Assembly (NCBI GenBank): GCA_019459145.1
Contig: JAIBEK010000066.1
Coordinates: 32,594 to 96,593 of the forward strand
DNA length: 64,000 nt
From: Arenimonas sp.
Lineage (GTDB): Bacteria; Pseudomonadota; Alphaproteobacteria; Rhizobiales; Rhizobiaceae
Direction: 5' to 3'
In this document: positions 44,456-53,270 of the stretch, piece after piece
Layout: every line of letters begins with the position of its first letter
Position numbering within the stretch: position 1 is the stretch's first letter
Notes under the pieces: generated by a model
Seen by the model: the letters and a program-made list of their open reading frames with translations, nothing else
What the model was told of the DNA's origin: nothing
Database searches by the model: none
Program-made: the position numbers and the translations under genes

Positions 44456-44887
44456 ATGCAAATTACCGACAAGGATCGCGAGCTTCTGGCGCTTCTCGGC
44501 GAGAACGCCCGCATGCCGGTGGCGACGCTTGCGAGGCGGCTCGGGCTGTCGCGCACCACGGTGCAGGCGCGGCTGGAGCGGCTGGAGCGCGAAGGGGTGA
44601 TCGCCGGCTATGGGGTCAGGCTGTCGGAGGCCTTCCAGAGCGGGCTGATCCGGGCGCATGTGCTGATCACCATCGCGCCGAAGACCTTGCCTGCGGTCAG
44701 CGTAGAACTGTCGGCGATTCGCGAGGTGACGACGCTGCATTCGGTCAATGGGAGCTTCGACCTGATCGCCATCGTCGCGGCCCCGTCGATCGCCGAACTC
44801 GACCGGCTGATCGACCATATCGGCGCGCTGTCAGGCGTCGAGCGCACGTTGTCGTCGATCATCCTGTCGACGCGGATCGCGCGGTAG
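44456..44887 (+). CDS. Lrp/AsnC-family transcriptional regulator
   Basis: 143 residues: helix-turn-helix ITDKDRELLALLGENARMPVA ... LGLSRTTVQARLERLE, then an RAM ligand domain (HVLITIAPKTLP, TLHSVNGSFDLIAIV). ATG 44456 begins the homologous region; the frame stays open far upstream, antisense to the dehydrogenase gene, which is a GC-rich artefact. Divergent from the saccharopine-dehydrogenase-like gene, its likely target. Confidence 0.88.
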   Translation: MQITDKDRELLALLGENARMPVATLARRLGLSRTTVQARLERLEREGVIAGYGVRLSEAFQSGLIRAHVLITIAPKTLPAVSVELSAIREVTTLHSVNGSFDLIAIVAAPSIAELDRLIDHIGALSGVERTLSSIILSTRIAR

Positions 44888-44991
44888 CCGCGCTCGCCGC
44901 CGTTGCAGCAAAGGAGGTGTTGGCGGGGGCGTGGGCGTAAACTGGCGCGAGGCGGAGCAAAACGAGGCGTCCGGTCCCGGATCGTGCCGCC

Positions 44992-46338
44992 TCAGGCGGC
45001 GGCGAGTTCCGCCTTGGTAAGGGCCCGCTTCAGCGCCGCGATGCAGGCCGGATCATGGCTCGAGCCGGCGCCCTCCCACAGGATGGCGAGGGCTTCGGCG
45101 ACCGGCATGGCGGAACGGTAGGGTCGGTCGGCGGTCAGGGCGTCAAAGACATCGGCGGTCGAGACGATGCGCACGTCGAGCGCGAGATCTGCAGCGCTCA
45201 GGCCACGCGGATATCCCTTGCCGTCGAGACGTTCGTGATGGGCACCGCCGATGCGAGCCAGTTCGGCAAAGGCGCCGATGCGAGACAGGATCAGTTCGGA
45301 ATATTCGGCATGGCGCTTCATCGCCGCCCATTCCTCGCCATTCAGCTTGCCCGGCTTGTCGAGCACGGCATTCGAGACGCCGAGCTTGCCGATGTCGTGC
45401 AGGAGTGCGGCGCGCTTGAGGCGGCGGCGCTCCGCCGGCGCCATGCCCATCTCCTCGGCGATCATGTCGGTAAACAGGGCCACGCGGTCACTGTGGCCGG
45501 ACGTGTAGGGGCTCTTGGCATCGATGACGCGAGCAAAGCCCGCGGCGATGTCGTCGAGATAGTCCTCGTCGGCATAGATGACCTGTTGGCCGGGTTCCCC
45601 CTGCAGCACCAGGCGCTCGATGTCGTCCGAATTCAGCCGCTTCCAGAAGGTGTCGTCTTCGGCGATGCGGATGAAGGCCGCGACCATTTCGGGATCGAAC
45701 CATGCGCCGGCGCGCCTGCGTATTTCGGCAATCGCCGCTTCCTGGCCGGCGCTCATCTGGAATACGTCGATGACCTGCGAAAGCAGGGCGATGCGGGCGA
45801 AGGGCGAAATGTCGGCTCCCTTCAGGCCTGAGGGCTGGCCGCCGCCGTCCCAATGCTCGTCGAGGTCGAGAATGCCGTGCGCGACGGTTTCGGAAAAACG
45901 CATCTGGCGGGCGATTTCGGCGCCGCGCCGGCAGCGGGTCTGGATGAGGTCGGTGGCGATCGCGCCGCCGTTCCTGACGATGTGCATCAGGCTGCGGAAC
46001 CGCTCGGCAAGCCCGGCCTGCATGCCGGTATGCGAAAGCACGAACCTGAGGATCTGCGGCAGTGAGCCGTCGACGAGCTTGAAGTCCTGCTTGAATTGCA
46101 GGTCGTCGGCCAAATAGAGTTCGCAAATGCGGGCGGCATTGCTGGAGCAGCCGAGATCCTTGAGCAGCAGGGTATAATAGAGATCCTGCAGGGCATTGTC
46201 GGACAGGCCGAGCTCGCGGCCGATCGCCGTGCCGATCCAGCAGCAGCGGATGCAGTGACCGGGCGGTTGGCCCTCGGTCATGTCGAGCGCGCAGCTCAAC
46301 GCCTCGATGATTTCCGCAAGTCTGATCCGTGTCGTCAT
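44992..46338 (-). CDS. HD-GYP-domain protein with a degenerate N-terminal copy
   Basis: 448 residues. The C-terminal half (about 265-440) is an HD-GYP cyclic-di-GMP phosphodiesterase domain with HSDRVA, HDIGKLGV and HHERLDGKGYPRG. The N-terminal half has a parallel layout, with GHCIRCCWIG, LLKDLGCSS and DEHWDGGGQPSG in matching order, in which the metal ligands are partly lost, so it looks like an inactive duplicate. A C-terminal tail with ILWEGAGSSHDPACIAAL is usual for HD-GYP proteins. ATG 46338 begins the clear homology. Faces the ClpP-like gene divergently. Confidence 0.85.
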   Translation of the reverse strand: MTTRIRLAEIIEALSCALDMTEGQPPGHCIRCCWIGTAIGRELGLSDNALQDLYYTLLLKDLGCSSNAARICELYLADDLQFKQDFKLVDGSLPQILRFVLSHTGMQAGLAERFRSLMHIVRNGGAIATDLIQTRCRRGAEIARQMRFSETVAHGILDLDEHWDGGGQPSGLKGADISPFARIALLSQVIDVFQMSAGQEAAIAEIRRRAGAWFDPEMVAAFIRIAEDDTFWKRLNSDDIERLVLQGEPGQQVIYADEDYLDDIAAGFARVIDAKSPYTSGHSDRVALFTDMIAEEMGMAPAERRRLKRAALLHDIGKLGVSNAVLDKPGKLNGEEWAAMKRHAEYSELILSRIGAFAELARIGGAHHERLDGKGYPRGLSAADLALDVRIVSTADVFDALTADRPYRSAMPVAEALAILWEGAGSSHDPACIAALKRALTKAELAAA

Positions 46339-46528
46339 GGCCGCCCCTGTGGTCGACCACCATACGGCGGCGGCGTTAACGCCGCGTATGCGGAACGGGA
46401 CGGCCCGATCAGGGCGCACTAACGCCCTGTTCACCGGTTCCGTGCTTCCTCTTTTTCCCGCATTGTTTTACGACATGAGTCGCACTATGTGCGGGTGAGA
46501 GAAACGCGAACGCTTGAGGAAGTGCCGA

Positions 46529-47110
46529 ATGAACGAAGAAGACGACGACAAGAGCAAGGAACTGCCGCTCGGCAAGGAAACGGAAGCGAACCTCTTCAAG
46601 TCGCGTTCGATCTTCATCTATGGCGGCATCACCCAGGAACTGGCTCAGAAGGTCTGCACCCAGCTGGTGGCGCTGGCCGCCGCCTCGGACGACGATATCC
46701 GCGTCTACGTCAACTCGCCCGGCGGTCACGTGGAATCGGGTGATTCGATCCATGACATGATCAAGTTCATCAAGCCGAAGGTCATCATCATCGGTACCGG
46801 CTGGGTCGCTTCCGCCGGAGCGCTGATCTATGCCTCGGTGCCGAAGGAACGTCGCCTCTGCCTGCCCAACACCCGCTTCCTGTTGCACCAACCCTCGGGC
46901 GGCACCCGCGGCATGGCATCCGACATCGAGATCCAGGCCCGCGAGATCATCAAGATGAACCAGCGCCTGATCAAGATCTTCGCCAAGGCCACCGGCCAGA
47001 CGGAAGAGAAGATCGCCAAGGACATCGACCGCGACTACTGGCTGTCGGCCGAAGAGGCCAAGGGCTACGGTCTGGTCGGCAAGATCGTCGAGACACAGTC
47101 GGAACTCTGA
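46529..47110 (+). CDS. ClpP-like serine protease subunit
   Basis: 193 residues. Catalytic triad spacing fits ClpP: Ser95 in [10 protein letters not shown], His120 in [10 protein letters not shown], Asp169 in [13 protein letters not shown] (25 and 49 residues apart, the spacing of E. coli Ser/His/Asp). [16 protein letters not shown] is the oxyanion region. It differs from housekeeping ClpP in VASAGA for the usual AASM. No clpX or clpA adjoins, so it may be an accessory ClpP paralogue as found in several Rhizobiaceae. ATG 46529 follows GAGGAAG. Followed by a strong terminator. Confidence 0.88.
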   Translation: MNEEDDDKSKELPLGKETEANLFKSRSIFIYGGITQELAQKVCTQLVALAAASDDDIRVYVNSPGGHVESGDSIHDMIKFIKPKVIIIGTGWVASAGALIYASVPKERRLCLPNTRFLLHQPSGGTRGMASDIEIQAREIIKMNQRLIKIFAKATGQTEEKIAKDIDRDYWLSAEEAKGYGLVGKIVETQSEL

Positions 47111-47134
47111 AGCTTCGGCCTGCGGACTGAACTG

Positions 47135-47175
47135 AAAACCCCTGTCGGTGCAAGCCGGCAGGGGTTTTGCTTTTT
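47135..47175 (+). terminator. Terminator after clpP-like gene
   Basis: AAAACCCCTG(T)CGG and CCGGCAGGGGTTTT around GTGCAAG, followed by GCTTTTT. Confidence 0.9.
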
Positions 47176-47318
47176 GGCGTCATCGGGCGCCCGCGCGACC
47201 AGGCCTGAACGGGTATCGGCCGTTTCCTGAAGGATATTGGTTGCCGTGCCTTCCTGACGATCGTCAAGACCCAACCATGCGCGAATATCGGCCCGACGAA
47301 GGTCTAGCGGCATATCGT

Positions 47319-47346
47319 TTGACACGGTCGGTTGGGCTAATATGGT
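47319..47346 (+). promoter_or_regulatory. Candidate sigma-70 promoter
   Basis: TTGACA at 47319-47324 and TATGGT at 47341-47346 with a 16-base spacer, about 27 bases upstream of the ATG at 47373. A plausible housekeeping promoter for the secreted protein gene. Confidence 0.5.
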
Positions 47347-47372
47347 CGAGGATGCAATGGGAGCGGAGATTG

Positions 47373-48500
47373 ATGAGGAATTTAGCCAAGGACGCCATTC
47401 AAAGCCTGTTTCTGGTCGCCTGTCTGCTTTTCGCGGCAGCGCTTCAGGCCGGCGCGCAGGACGTCACCTTCCGCACGTACAAGGATAATTCCGGATTCTC
47501 CTGCGAGTTTCCCTCGGACTGGGATTTCCAGGAGGCGACCAATGGCGACCGGGTGTTCTCCGGCCTGGCCGGCGACGCTCGCGACGCGACGATCATCGTC
47601 CAGGTGATCGACCGGGAAAGGACGGCGGAAAAGACGGCGAAGGCGCAACTCGAGAGGCTGAAAGGGCAGTTGCTCGCCGCCCCCGAAGGACGCATCAACA
47701 CGGAAGGTGCCGCCCCCGTCGCCGGCCAGCAGGCGCCCTTCGCCATCGCCAGCTACCGAACCGCCGACACCGCCGGCAGGCAGCGCACCTTCAACCATAT
47801 CCAGATGGTGGTGACCGCGCCGCGCGTGTTCCTGCTGATGTCCTATTCGGCGCCGGAGGGCGTTTTCGACGAGCAGATGAAGGTGTTCCAGAACTGTTCG
47901 GCGACGCTGGCGCTCGGTGAGCCGGCGGAAAGCGAGCCGAAGGCCGAGGATGACGACCCGCCGCAGTTTTCGCCGCCGAAGAGCGACGACGAGGAACAGG
48001 ACGCCGGCAAGCCGGCCCCCACCAGCGACGAGGACACCATCGTCTGGCGGCGCAATTCCGATCGTGGCTTCTGGATCGCCGTGCCGCGCATCTGGTCGAG
48101 CGAGATCGACGCATCCGAGCCGTATTCGCTCGACATGCGCCATCCCGACCGGGTGGAGGGCGTGATCGTCTGGGCGCTCGATCTCGACCAGAGCACAAAG
48201 TCCAAGGATTTTGCGGATGCCTGGGAGGAAAACCTGGCGGACAAGATCTTCTTCATGAACGAGCGGCTGGCCAAACCGGCGGGCGAGCATCCGGGTGTCG
48301 GGGTGCCCAAGATGACGGTGATCATGCGGCAATATCAGGGGGAAGTGAGCGGCGCCACCGTACAGAGCATCGCTGCCTATGTCGTCTACAAGAAGCGCGG
48401 CTATACCGTCGTCGGCTATCACTTCCTCGGGGACGAGAAGGGGCGCAAGCGCGTTCACGACGCGGTGATGAGCTTCCGGCTGGCGGCGCCGGATAATTGA
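47373..48500 (+). CDS. Secreted protein with two similar domains
   Basis: 375 residues with a signal peptide ending near QAGAQD. Two segments begin alike: SGFSCEFPSDWDF (about 37) and RGFWIAVPRIWSS (about 235), each followed by strands and ending in a hydrophobic KVF- or VMSFRL-type helix (MKVFQNCSATL and VHDAVMSFRL). This suggests a tandem duplication of a PsbP/DcrB-like fold. They are joined by an acidic, Pro-rich linker (about 190-230). No function known to me. ATG 47373 gives a proper signal peptide; longer in-frame starts do not. Confidence 0.7.
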   Translation: MRNLAKDAIQSLFLVACLLFAAALQAGAQDVTFRTYKDNSGFSCEFPSDWDFQEATNGDRVFSGLAGDARDATIIVQVIDRERTAEKTAKAQLERLKGQLLAAPEGRINTEGAAPVAGQQAPFAIASYRTADTAGRQRTFNHIQMVVTAPRVFLLMSYSAPEGVFDEQMKVFQNCSATLALGEPAESEPKAEDDDPPQFSPPKSDDEEQDAGKPAPTSDEDTIVWRRNSDRGFWIAVPRIWSSEIDASEPYSLDMRHPDRVEGVIVWALDLDQSTKSKDFADAWEENLADKIFFMNERLAKPAGEHPGVGVPKMTVIMRQYQGEVSGATVQSIAAYVVYKKRGYTVVGYHFLGDEKGRKRVHDAVMSFRLAAPDN

Positions 48501-48658
48501 GGCGACGACCCGCGAGGACCGGGCTTCTCCGCGCCGCCCGGCCTGTGGGTCGAAATGATTGCGCATTGCCGTAACCGTTCGCCGCGTGCCCGGCTTGCCA
48601 AGGGTGCCGATCTTTGCTGTTGGTGAGCGATTGTCATTTTCGCTTCACCGGGCTTTCT

Positions 48659-49837
48659 ATGTTCAAAGACCTTTCGTTCCAGAGTTTTTTCATGGGCTGC
48701 CTGACGGCCTTTGTTGGCTTCGCCAGTTCGTTTGCCGTGGTGCTGCAAGGCCTCAAGGGGGTGGGGGCGACCGATTATGAGGCTGCCTCCGGGCTGATGG
48801 CCTTGTCGGTGTCGATGGGGCTTTGCGCCATCGTCCTCAGCGCCTGGACCAAACTGCCGGTATCGATCGCCTGGTCGACGCCCGGGGCGGCGCTGCTGGC
48901 GACGGCCGGCACGGCGGAAGGCGGTTTTGCCGCTGCCGTCGGCGCCTTCCTCGTTTGCGGCGTGCTGATCGTCTTCGCCGGCCTGTTCCGGCCGCTCGGC
49001 CGGGCGGTCGCGGCGATCCCGGCACCGCTTGCCAGTGCCATGCTGTCCGGCGTCATCCTCGGCTTGTGCTTCGCGCCATTCAAGGCGATCGCCTTCGATC
49101 CGGCGCTCGGCCTGCCGATCCTCGTCGCCTGGGCGGCGGTGTTGGCCTTCAAACGGCTCTATGCTGTGCCGGCGGCGCTTCTCGCCTTCGTCGTCGTCAT
49201 GGTGTTCGGCGTCGATCTGCCGGAAGGGGCGATGGCGACCTGGGCGCGGTCACTGGCCCCACCGGTCGAACTGGTCGCCCCGGTCTTCACCGTGCCGGCG
49301 CTCATCTCGATCGCCCTGCCGCTGTTCATCGTCACCATGGCGTCGCAGAACATTCCCGGCATCGCGGTGCTGAAGGTCAACCACTACGACCCAAATCCGG
49401 GGCCGCTGTTCGCCGTCACCGGACTGTTCTCGCTGTTTTCCGCGCCGTTCGGCGGTCATGCCGTCAACCTGGCGGCGATCACCGCGGCGATGTGCGCCGG
49501 CGAGGACGCCCATCCCGATCCGAAGAAACGCTACTGGGCGGCGATCATCGGCGGCGTCGGCTATATCATTCTCGGGCTTCTCGCCGGCGCGGTGACCGCC
49601 TTCGTCTCGCTGGCGCCGCCGATCCTGATCCAGGCGGTGGCGGGCCTGGCGCTGATCGGCGCGTTTTCCGGCTCGGCGGTGGCCGCCTTCAAGGAGCCGG
49701 AGACCCGCGAGGCCGCCGCCGTCACCTTCCTGATCACCGCGTCCGGCGTCTCGTTCGCCGGTATTTCCGGCGCCTTCTGGGGGCTGGTGGCCGGGGGCTT
49801 GATGCTGGGCGTGTTGCGGCTGGCGCGCAAGGGTTGA
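48659..49837 (+). CDS. BenE-family benzoate:H+ symporter-like protein
   Basis: 392 residues with about eleven to twelve membrane helices. BenE-type motifs: SIAWSTPGAALLATAG, VMASQNIPG-like region seen as TMASQNIPGIAVLKVN, and FSAPFGGHAVNLAAITAAMCAGEDAHPD. Imports benzoate or another aromatic acid with protons. No ben or cat genes are nearby, so substrate is open. ATG 48659 begins the homologous region. Confidence 0.88.
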   Translation: MFKDLSFQSFFMGCLTAFVGFASSFAVVLQGLKGVGATDYEAASGLMALSVSMGLCAIVLSAWTKLPVSIAWSTPGAALLATAGTAEGGFAAAVGAFLVCGVLIVFAGLFRPLGRAVAAIPAPLASAMLSGVILGLCFAPFKAIAFDPALGLPILVAWAAVLAFKRLYAVPAALLAFVVVMVFGVDLPEGAMATWARSLAPPVELVAPVFTVPALISIALPLFIVTMASQNIPGIAVLKVNHYDPNPGPLFAVTGLFSLFSAPFGGHAVNLAAITAAMCAGEDAHPDPKKRYWAAIIGGVGYIILGLLAGAVTAFVSLAPPILIQAVAGLALIGAFSGSAVAAFKEPETREAAAVTFLITASGVSFAGISGAFWGLVAGGLMLGVLRLARKG

Positions 49838-49876
49838 AGTGCTCGATTTTCTCCCGCGGCCGTGGTTTGATTGACC

Positions 49877-50149
49877 ATGGAGTTCGAATTCGATCCGGCC
49901 AAGAGTGAAGCAAACCGAGCGAAACACGGAATCGATTTCGTGGCGGCGCAGGAACTGTGGCGCAATGGAAACGGTGTGACGATCAAGGCGCGCTCGCAAG
50001 ACGAAGTCCGTTATGGTATTATAGGGTTGTTCGGCGGCTAATACTGGGTCGGCTATTTCACCATCCGACAGAACAAGATCCGCATCATTTCCGTTCGCAG
50101 GGCCAGAACAGCGGAGGAGCAGTACCATGAAGACCATAACAGCGGCTGA
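49877..50149 (+). pseudogene. brnT: BrnT toxin gene interrupted by an in-frame stop
   Basis: The frame from ATG 49877 reads as a BrnT toxin: MEFEFDPAKSEANRAKHGIDF ... RYGIIGLFGG, then TAA at 50039-50041, then continues in frame with YWVGYFTIRQNKIRIISVRR to TGA at 50147. BrnT proteins are about 90 residues with the YW...IRIISVRRA region essential. A single CAA-to-TAA (or similar) change would explain it. The start of brnA overlaps its 3' end, as in intact brnTA pairs. Confidence 0.8.
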
Positions 50150-50345
50150 ACTGGACAAAAAGTTTGATGATGGCGAGGATGTCAGCGAGTACTTCGACTG
50201 GGCAAATGCTCGCCGCATCAACTGGGAGCATGAGTTGGTTGAGCTCGAATTGCCCAAGGACGAACTGGCTGAACTCGATGCGGAGGTCGCACGGCTCAAT
50301 ACCTCCGGCACCGTCTCGTTTCGGCCTGGGTTCGTGAACGTCTAA
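50127..50345 (+). CDS. brnA: BrnA-like antitoxin
   Basis: 72 residues, intact. MKTITAAELDKKFDDGEDVSEYFDW at the start; the C-terminal half (LELPKDELAELDAEVARLN) would carry the DNA-binding region. BrnA neutralises BrnT and represses the pair. As brnT is interrupted here, this is probably an orphan antitoxin that could still protect against a related toxin. Confidence 0.75.
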   Translation: MKTITAAELDKKFDDGEDVSEYFDWANARRINWEHELVELELPKDELAELDAEVARLNTSGTVSFRPGFVNV

Positions 50346-50489
50346 AACGACACACGAACTCCGCCGCCGAATAACGCACTTGCGCGATCCATTCTCGCAG
50401 GCTATCTCTTGTTCACCATGACTCATTTCGGCTCGACCATGTTTGCGACCTTGAAGGCTGACCGCTCCGCGGCCGGCTTTGTCGCGTCG

Positions 50490-50540
50490 ATGCCAAACTC
50501 GCTTCTTCTTAGCCTTATCCGCGGTTGCCGGGTCCTTTGA
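50490..50540 (+). CDS. leuL: Probable leucine leader peptide
   Basis: 16-codon frame MPNSLLLSLIRGCRVL with CTT CTT CTT AGC CTT, four of six codons Leu, upstream of leuA. In-frame ATGs lie further upstream (50436 and nearby), so the peptide may be longer. It would sense leucyl-tRNA by ribosome stalling. Confidence 0.6.
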   Translation: MPNSLLLSLIRGCRVL

Positions 50541-50581
50541 GGAGCGCCCGGCGGCCGGATAGCCGCATGGCACAGCTCCTC
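50527..50581 (+). promoter_or_regulatory. Alternative hairpins of a putative leuA attenuator
   Basis: GCCGGGTCC pairs with GGA(GCG)CCCGGC around TTTGA (50527-50552), overlapping the leader stop. The segment GAGGAGC (50539-50545) can pair instead with GCTCCTC (50575-50581). The two are mutually exclusive, as in attenuation. No T tract follows, so it may act on Rho access or translation and not as a classical terminator. Confidence 0.45.
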
Positions 50582-50690
50582 GTATCAAATCCCTGAACTT
50601 TGGACTATTTGGCCGACTTTTGGCCAGCATTTGCCGTCGCCAAGCCGCTAACGATGCGCTAAGAGCCGGGCAGGTGCGGAAGAGGAAGAG

Positions 50691-52415
50691 ATGAACGACA
50701 TGAGCATGAAATCCGGTGCCGGTATCAAGGGCATGCCCGAGGCGGCGATCAAGTACCGTCCCTATCCGCAGATCGACATCAAGGACCGCACCTGGCCGTC
50801 GAAGACCATCACCAAGGCGCCGATCTGGTGCTCGGTGGACCTGCGCGACGGCAACCAGTCGCTGGTCAATCCGATGGGCCATGACCGCAAGGCCCGCATG
50901 TTCCAGCTGCTCATCGACATGGGTTTCAAGGAAATCGAGATCGGCTTCCCCTCGGCCTCGCAGACCGATTTCGACTTCGCCCGCTGGTGCGTGGAAGAAG
51001 GCAATGTGCCGGACGACGTGTCGTTGCAGGTACTGGTGCAGTGCCGGCCGGAGCTGATCACGCGGACCTTCGAGGCGCTGGGGGGCGCGCACCGGCCGAT
51101 CATCCATTTCTACAATTCGACTTCGGAATTGCAGCGTCGCGTGGTGTTCGGCAAGGATGTGCCCGGCATCAAGCAGATCGCCGTCGATGCGGCTAAGATG
51201 ATCACCGACATGGCGGCGAAGGCTGGCGGCGGCTTCCGCTTCGAATATTCGCCGGAGAGCTTTACCGGCACCGAGCTGGACGTGGCGCTGGAGATCTCCA
51301 ATGCCGTGATCGACATCATCAAGCCGACGCCGGACAACAAGCTGATCCTGAACCTGCCGTCGACCGTCGAGATGACGACGCCGAACATCTATGCCGACCA
51401 GATCGAGTGGATGTGCCGCAACATCGACAATCGCGAAAACGTCATCGTCTCGCTGCATCCGCATAACGACCGTGGCACCGGGATCGCGGCGACCGAGCTC
51501 GGCCTGATGGCCGGCGCCGACCGCGTCGAGGGCACGCTGTTCGGCAATGGCGAGCGGACCGGCAATGTCGACATCGTCACGCTGGCGCTCAACATGTTCA
51601 CCCAAGGCGTTGATCCCAAGCTGGACTGCTCCGATATCGAGCGGATCAAGGCGGTCTACGAATACTCGAACCAGATGACCATTCCCGAGCGCCATCCTTA
51701 CGTTGGCGAACTGGTCTATACGGCGTTTTCCGGGTCGCACCAGGATGCGATCAACAAGGGCATGAAGGCGATCCGCAAGGCCAATTCGCCGGTCTGGGAA
51801 GTGCCGTACCTGCCGATCGACCCGCAGGACGTTGGGCGCACCTACGAGGCGATCATCCGCATCAACTCGCAGTCCGGCAAGGGCGGCATCGCCTATATCC
51901 TGGCGGAGGATTACGGCATCAACCTGCCGCGCGCCCTGCAGGTGGAGTTTCGCGAGGACATCCAGCGCATCACCGACGAGAAGGGCGTGGAATTGCCGTC
52001 GAAGCAGATCTACGAACGCTTCATCGAGCGCTATGTCGCGCAGCCCGACGCCCGTGTGAAATATGTCGATCACCACACCTATGCCGATCCGGCCCAGAAG
52101 GGACGCCGCATCGTTGCCGCCGAGATCACCGATGGTGGCGAGACGAAGCGGATCGAAGGGCAGGGGACCGGGCCGATCGACGGCTTCATCAATGCCCTGT
52201 CGACCTATCTCGGCATCGAGCTTTCGGTCGCCGACTATTCGGAGCATTCGCTGCAGCATGGCTCCAACGCCTCGGCGATCGCCTATGTCGAGGTGGTGCA
52301 CCCGGATGGCAAGCTGTTCGGTGTGGGCATCAACACCAACATCGTCGCCGCTTCGCTCGAGGCGATCGTCTCGGCGGCAAACCGGGTGCTCGAAGAGCGC
52401 GCGGCGAAGGGCTGA
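50691..52415 (+). CDS. leuA: 2-isopropylmalate synthase
   Basis: 574 residues; condenses acetyl-CoA with 2-oxoisovalerate in the first committed step of leucine synthesis. Seen: SVDLRDGNQSL (Arg52-Asp53), EIEIGFPSASQTDFDFAR, HPHNDRGTG (metal ligands), GNGERTGNVDIVTLALNMF, and a C-terminal LeuA allosteric domain that responds to leucine (about 440-570). It is of the longer LeuA type found in many Rhizobiales. It follows a probable Leu leader region and is followed after three bases by a hydrolase gene. Confidence 0.95.
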   Translation: MNDMSMKSGAGIKGMPEAAIKYRPYPQIDIKDRTWPSKTITKAPIWCSVDLRDGNQSLVNPMGHDRKARMFQLLIDMGFKEIEIGFPSASQTDFDFARWCVEEGNVPDDVSLQVLVQCRPELITRTFEALGGAHRPIIHFYNSTSELQRRVVFGKDVPGIKQIAVDAAKMITDMAAKAGGGFRFEYSPESFTGTELDVALEISNAVIDIIKPTPDNKLILNLPSTVEMTTPNIYADQIEWMCRNIDNRENVIVSLHPHNDRGTGIAATELGLMAGADRVEGTLFGNGERTGNVDIVTLALNMFTQGVDPKLDCSDIERIKAVYEYSNQMTIPERHPYVGELVYTAFSGSHQDAINKGMKAIRKANSPVWEVPYLPIDPQDVGRTYEAIIRINSQSGKGGIAYILAEDYGINLPRALQVEFREDIQRITDEKGVELPSKQIYERFIERYVAQPDARVKYVDHHTYADPAQKGRRIVAAEITDGGETKRIEGQGTGPIDGFINALSTYLGIELSVADYSEHSLQHGSNASAIAYVEVVHPDGKLFGVGINTNIVAASLEAIVSAANRVLEERAAKG

Positions 52416-52418
52416 ACC

Positions 52419-53216
52419 ATGGCACTTCACGCGATCGTCGCCGGAGACATCAGGAAGACACCGCCGCTGGTGCTGCTGCACGGTTTCGGTGGCGGCGCCT
52501 TCACCTGGAAGAAGGTTGTGGCGGGGATCGATCCCGCCCAGCCGGTGATCGCCTATGATATGCCCGGCCATGCAGGCTCGCTGCATGCCGACGGCATTGG
52601 CGGGGCGGGCAAGATGGCCAAGGCCATCCGCAACGACCTCGACCTGCGCGGGGTTACCGAATTCCACGTCGCCGGGCATTCTCTCGGCGGCGCAACCGCA
52701 GCGCTTCTGGCACTGCGGGAGCAGAAGCGGGTGCTGAGCGCGACCCTGCTTGCGCCCGGCGGCTTCGGCCCGGGGATCAATCACCGACTGCTGTCCCATT
52801 ATGCCCAGGCCGAGACCCATCTCGACCTGATCTGGGCACTGGAGGGCATGGCCGGGTTCAATGCCGCGATCGATGATGACCTGGTCGATGGCATGCTGGC
52901 GGTCCGCCACCAGTCGGGCGCCCGCGAGGCACTGGAACAGATCTTCGAGGCGATCACCTTCGTCGCACCGAGCGGTGAACGGCTTCAGGGCGAACTGCCG
53001 CTCGATGCGCTCGCCGCGTTGACCATGCCGATCCGCGTGGTCTGGGGCGGCGAGGACTGCGTCCTGCCGTGCTGGCAGGCGGAGCGGCTACCCGGCAACA
53101 TAGCTCTGACCCGGATCGCGACCGCAGGCCACATGCTGGTGGAGGAATATCCGGCGCGGATCGCCGAACTGCTCGACGAGGCGACGGCCATCAGCCGCGA
53201 CAAACACGCCGGTTGA
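52419..53216 (+). CDS. Alpha/beta hydrolase
   Basis: 265 residues: LVLLHGFGGGAFTW (oxyanion), nucleophile elbow GHSLGG, acid near WGGEDCVLP and His in ATAGHMLVEEYP. Soluble. It starts three bases after leuA, so probably co-transcribed, although hydrolases of this type (lipase, haloperoxidase, esterase or acetoin-dehydrogenase E2-like) have no known role in leucine synthesis. Substrate unknown. Confidence 0.85.
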   Translation: MALHAIVAGDIRKTPPLVLLHGFGGGAFTWKKVVAGIDPAQPVIAYDMPGHAGSLHADGIGGAGKMAKAIRNDLDLRGVTEFHVAGHSLGGATAALLALREQKRVLSATLLAPGGFGPGINHRLLSHYAQAETHLDLIWALEGMAGFNAAIDDDLVDGMLAVRHQSGAREALEQIFEAITFVAPSGERLQGELPLDALAALTMPIRVVWGGEDCVLPCWQAERLPGNIALTRIATAGHMLVEEYPARIAELLDEATAISRDKHAG

Positions 53217-53270
53217 CCGCGCACGCGCCGCGAATTAATCAATCGAATGATTTTTTCGCCGGAGGCGTGC

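Noticed and set aside
50085..52910. Open minus-strand frame of 941 codons opposite leuA
   Set aside because: Shadow of leuA; it also spans the intergenic leader and brnA.
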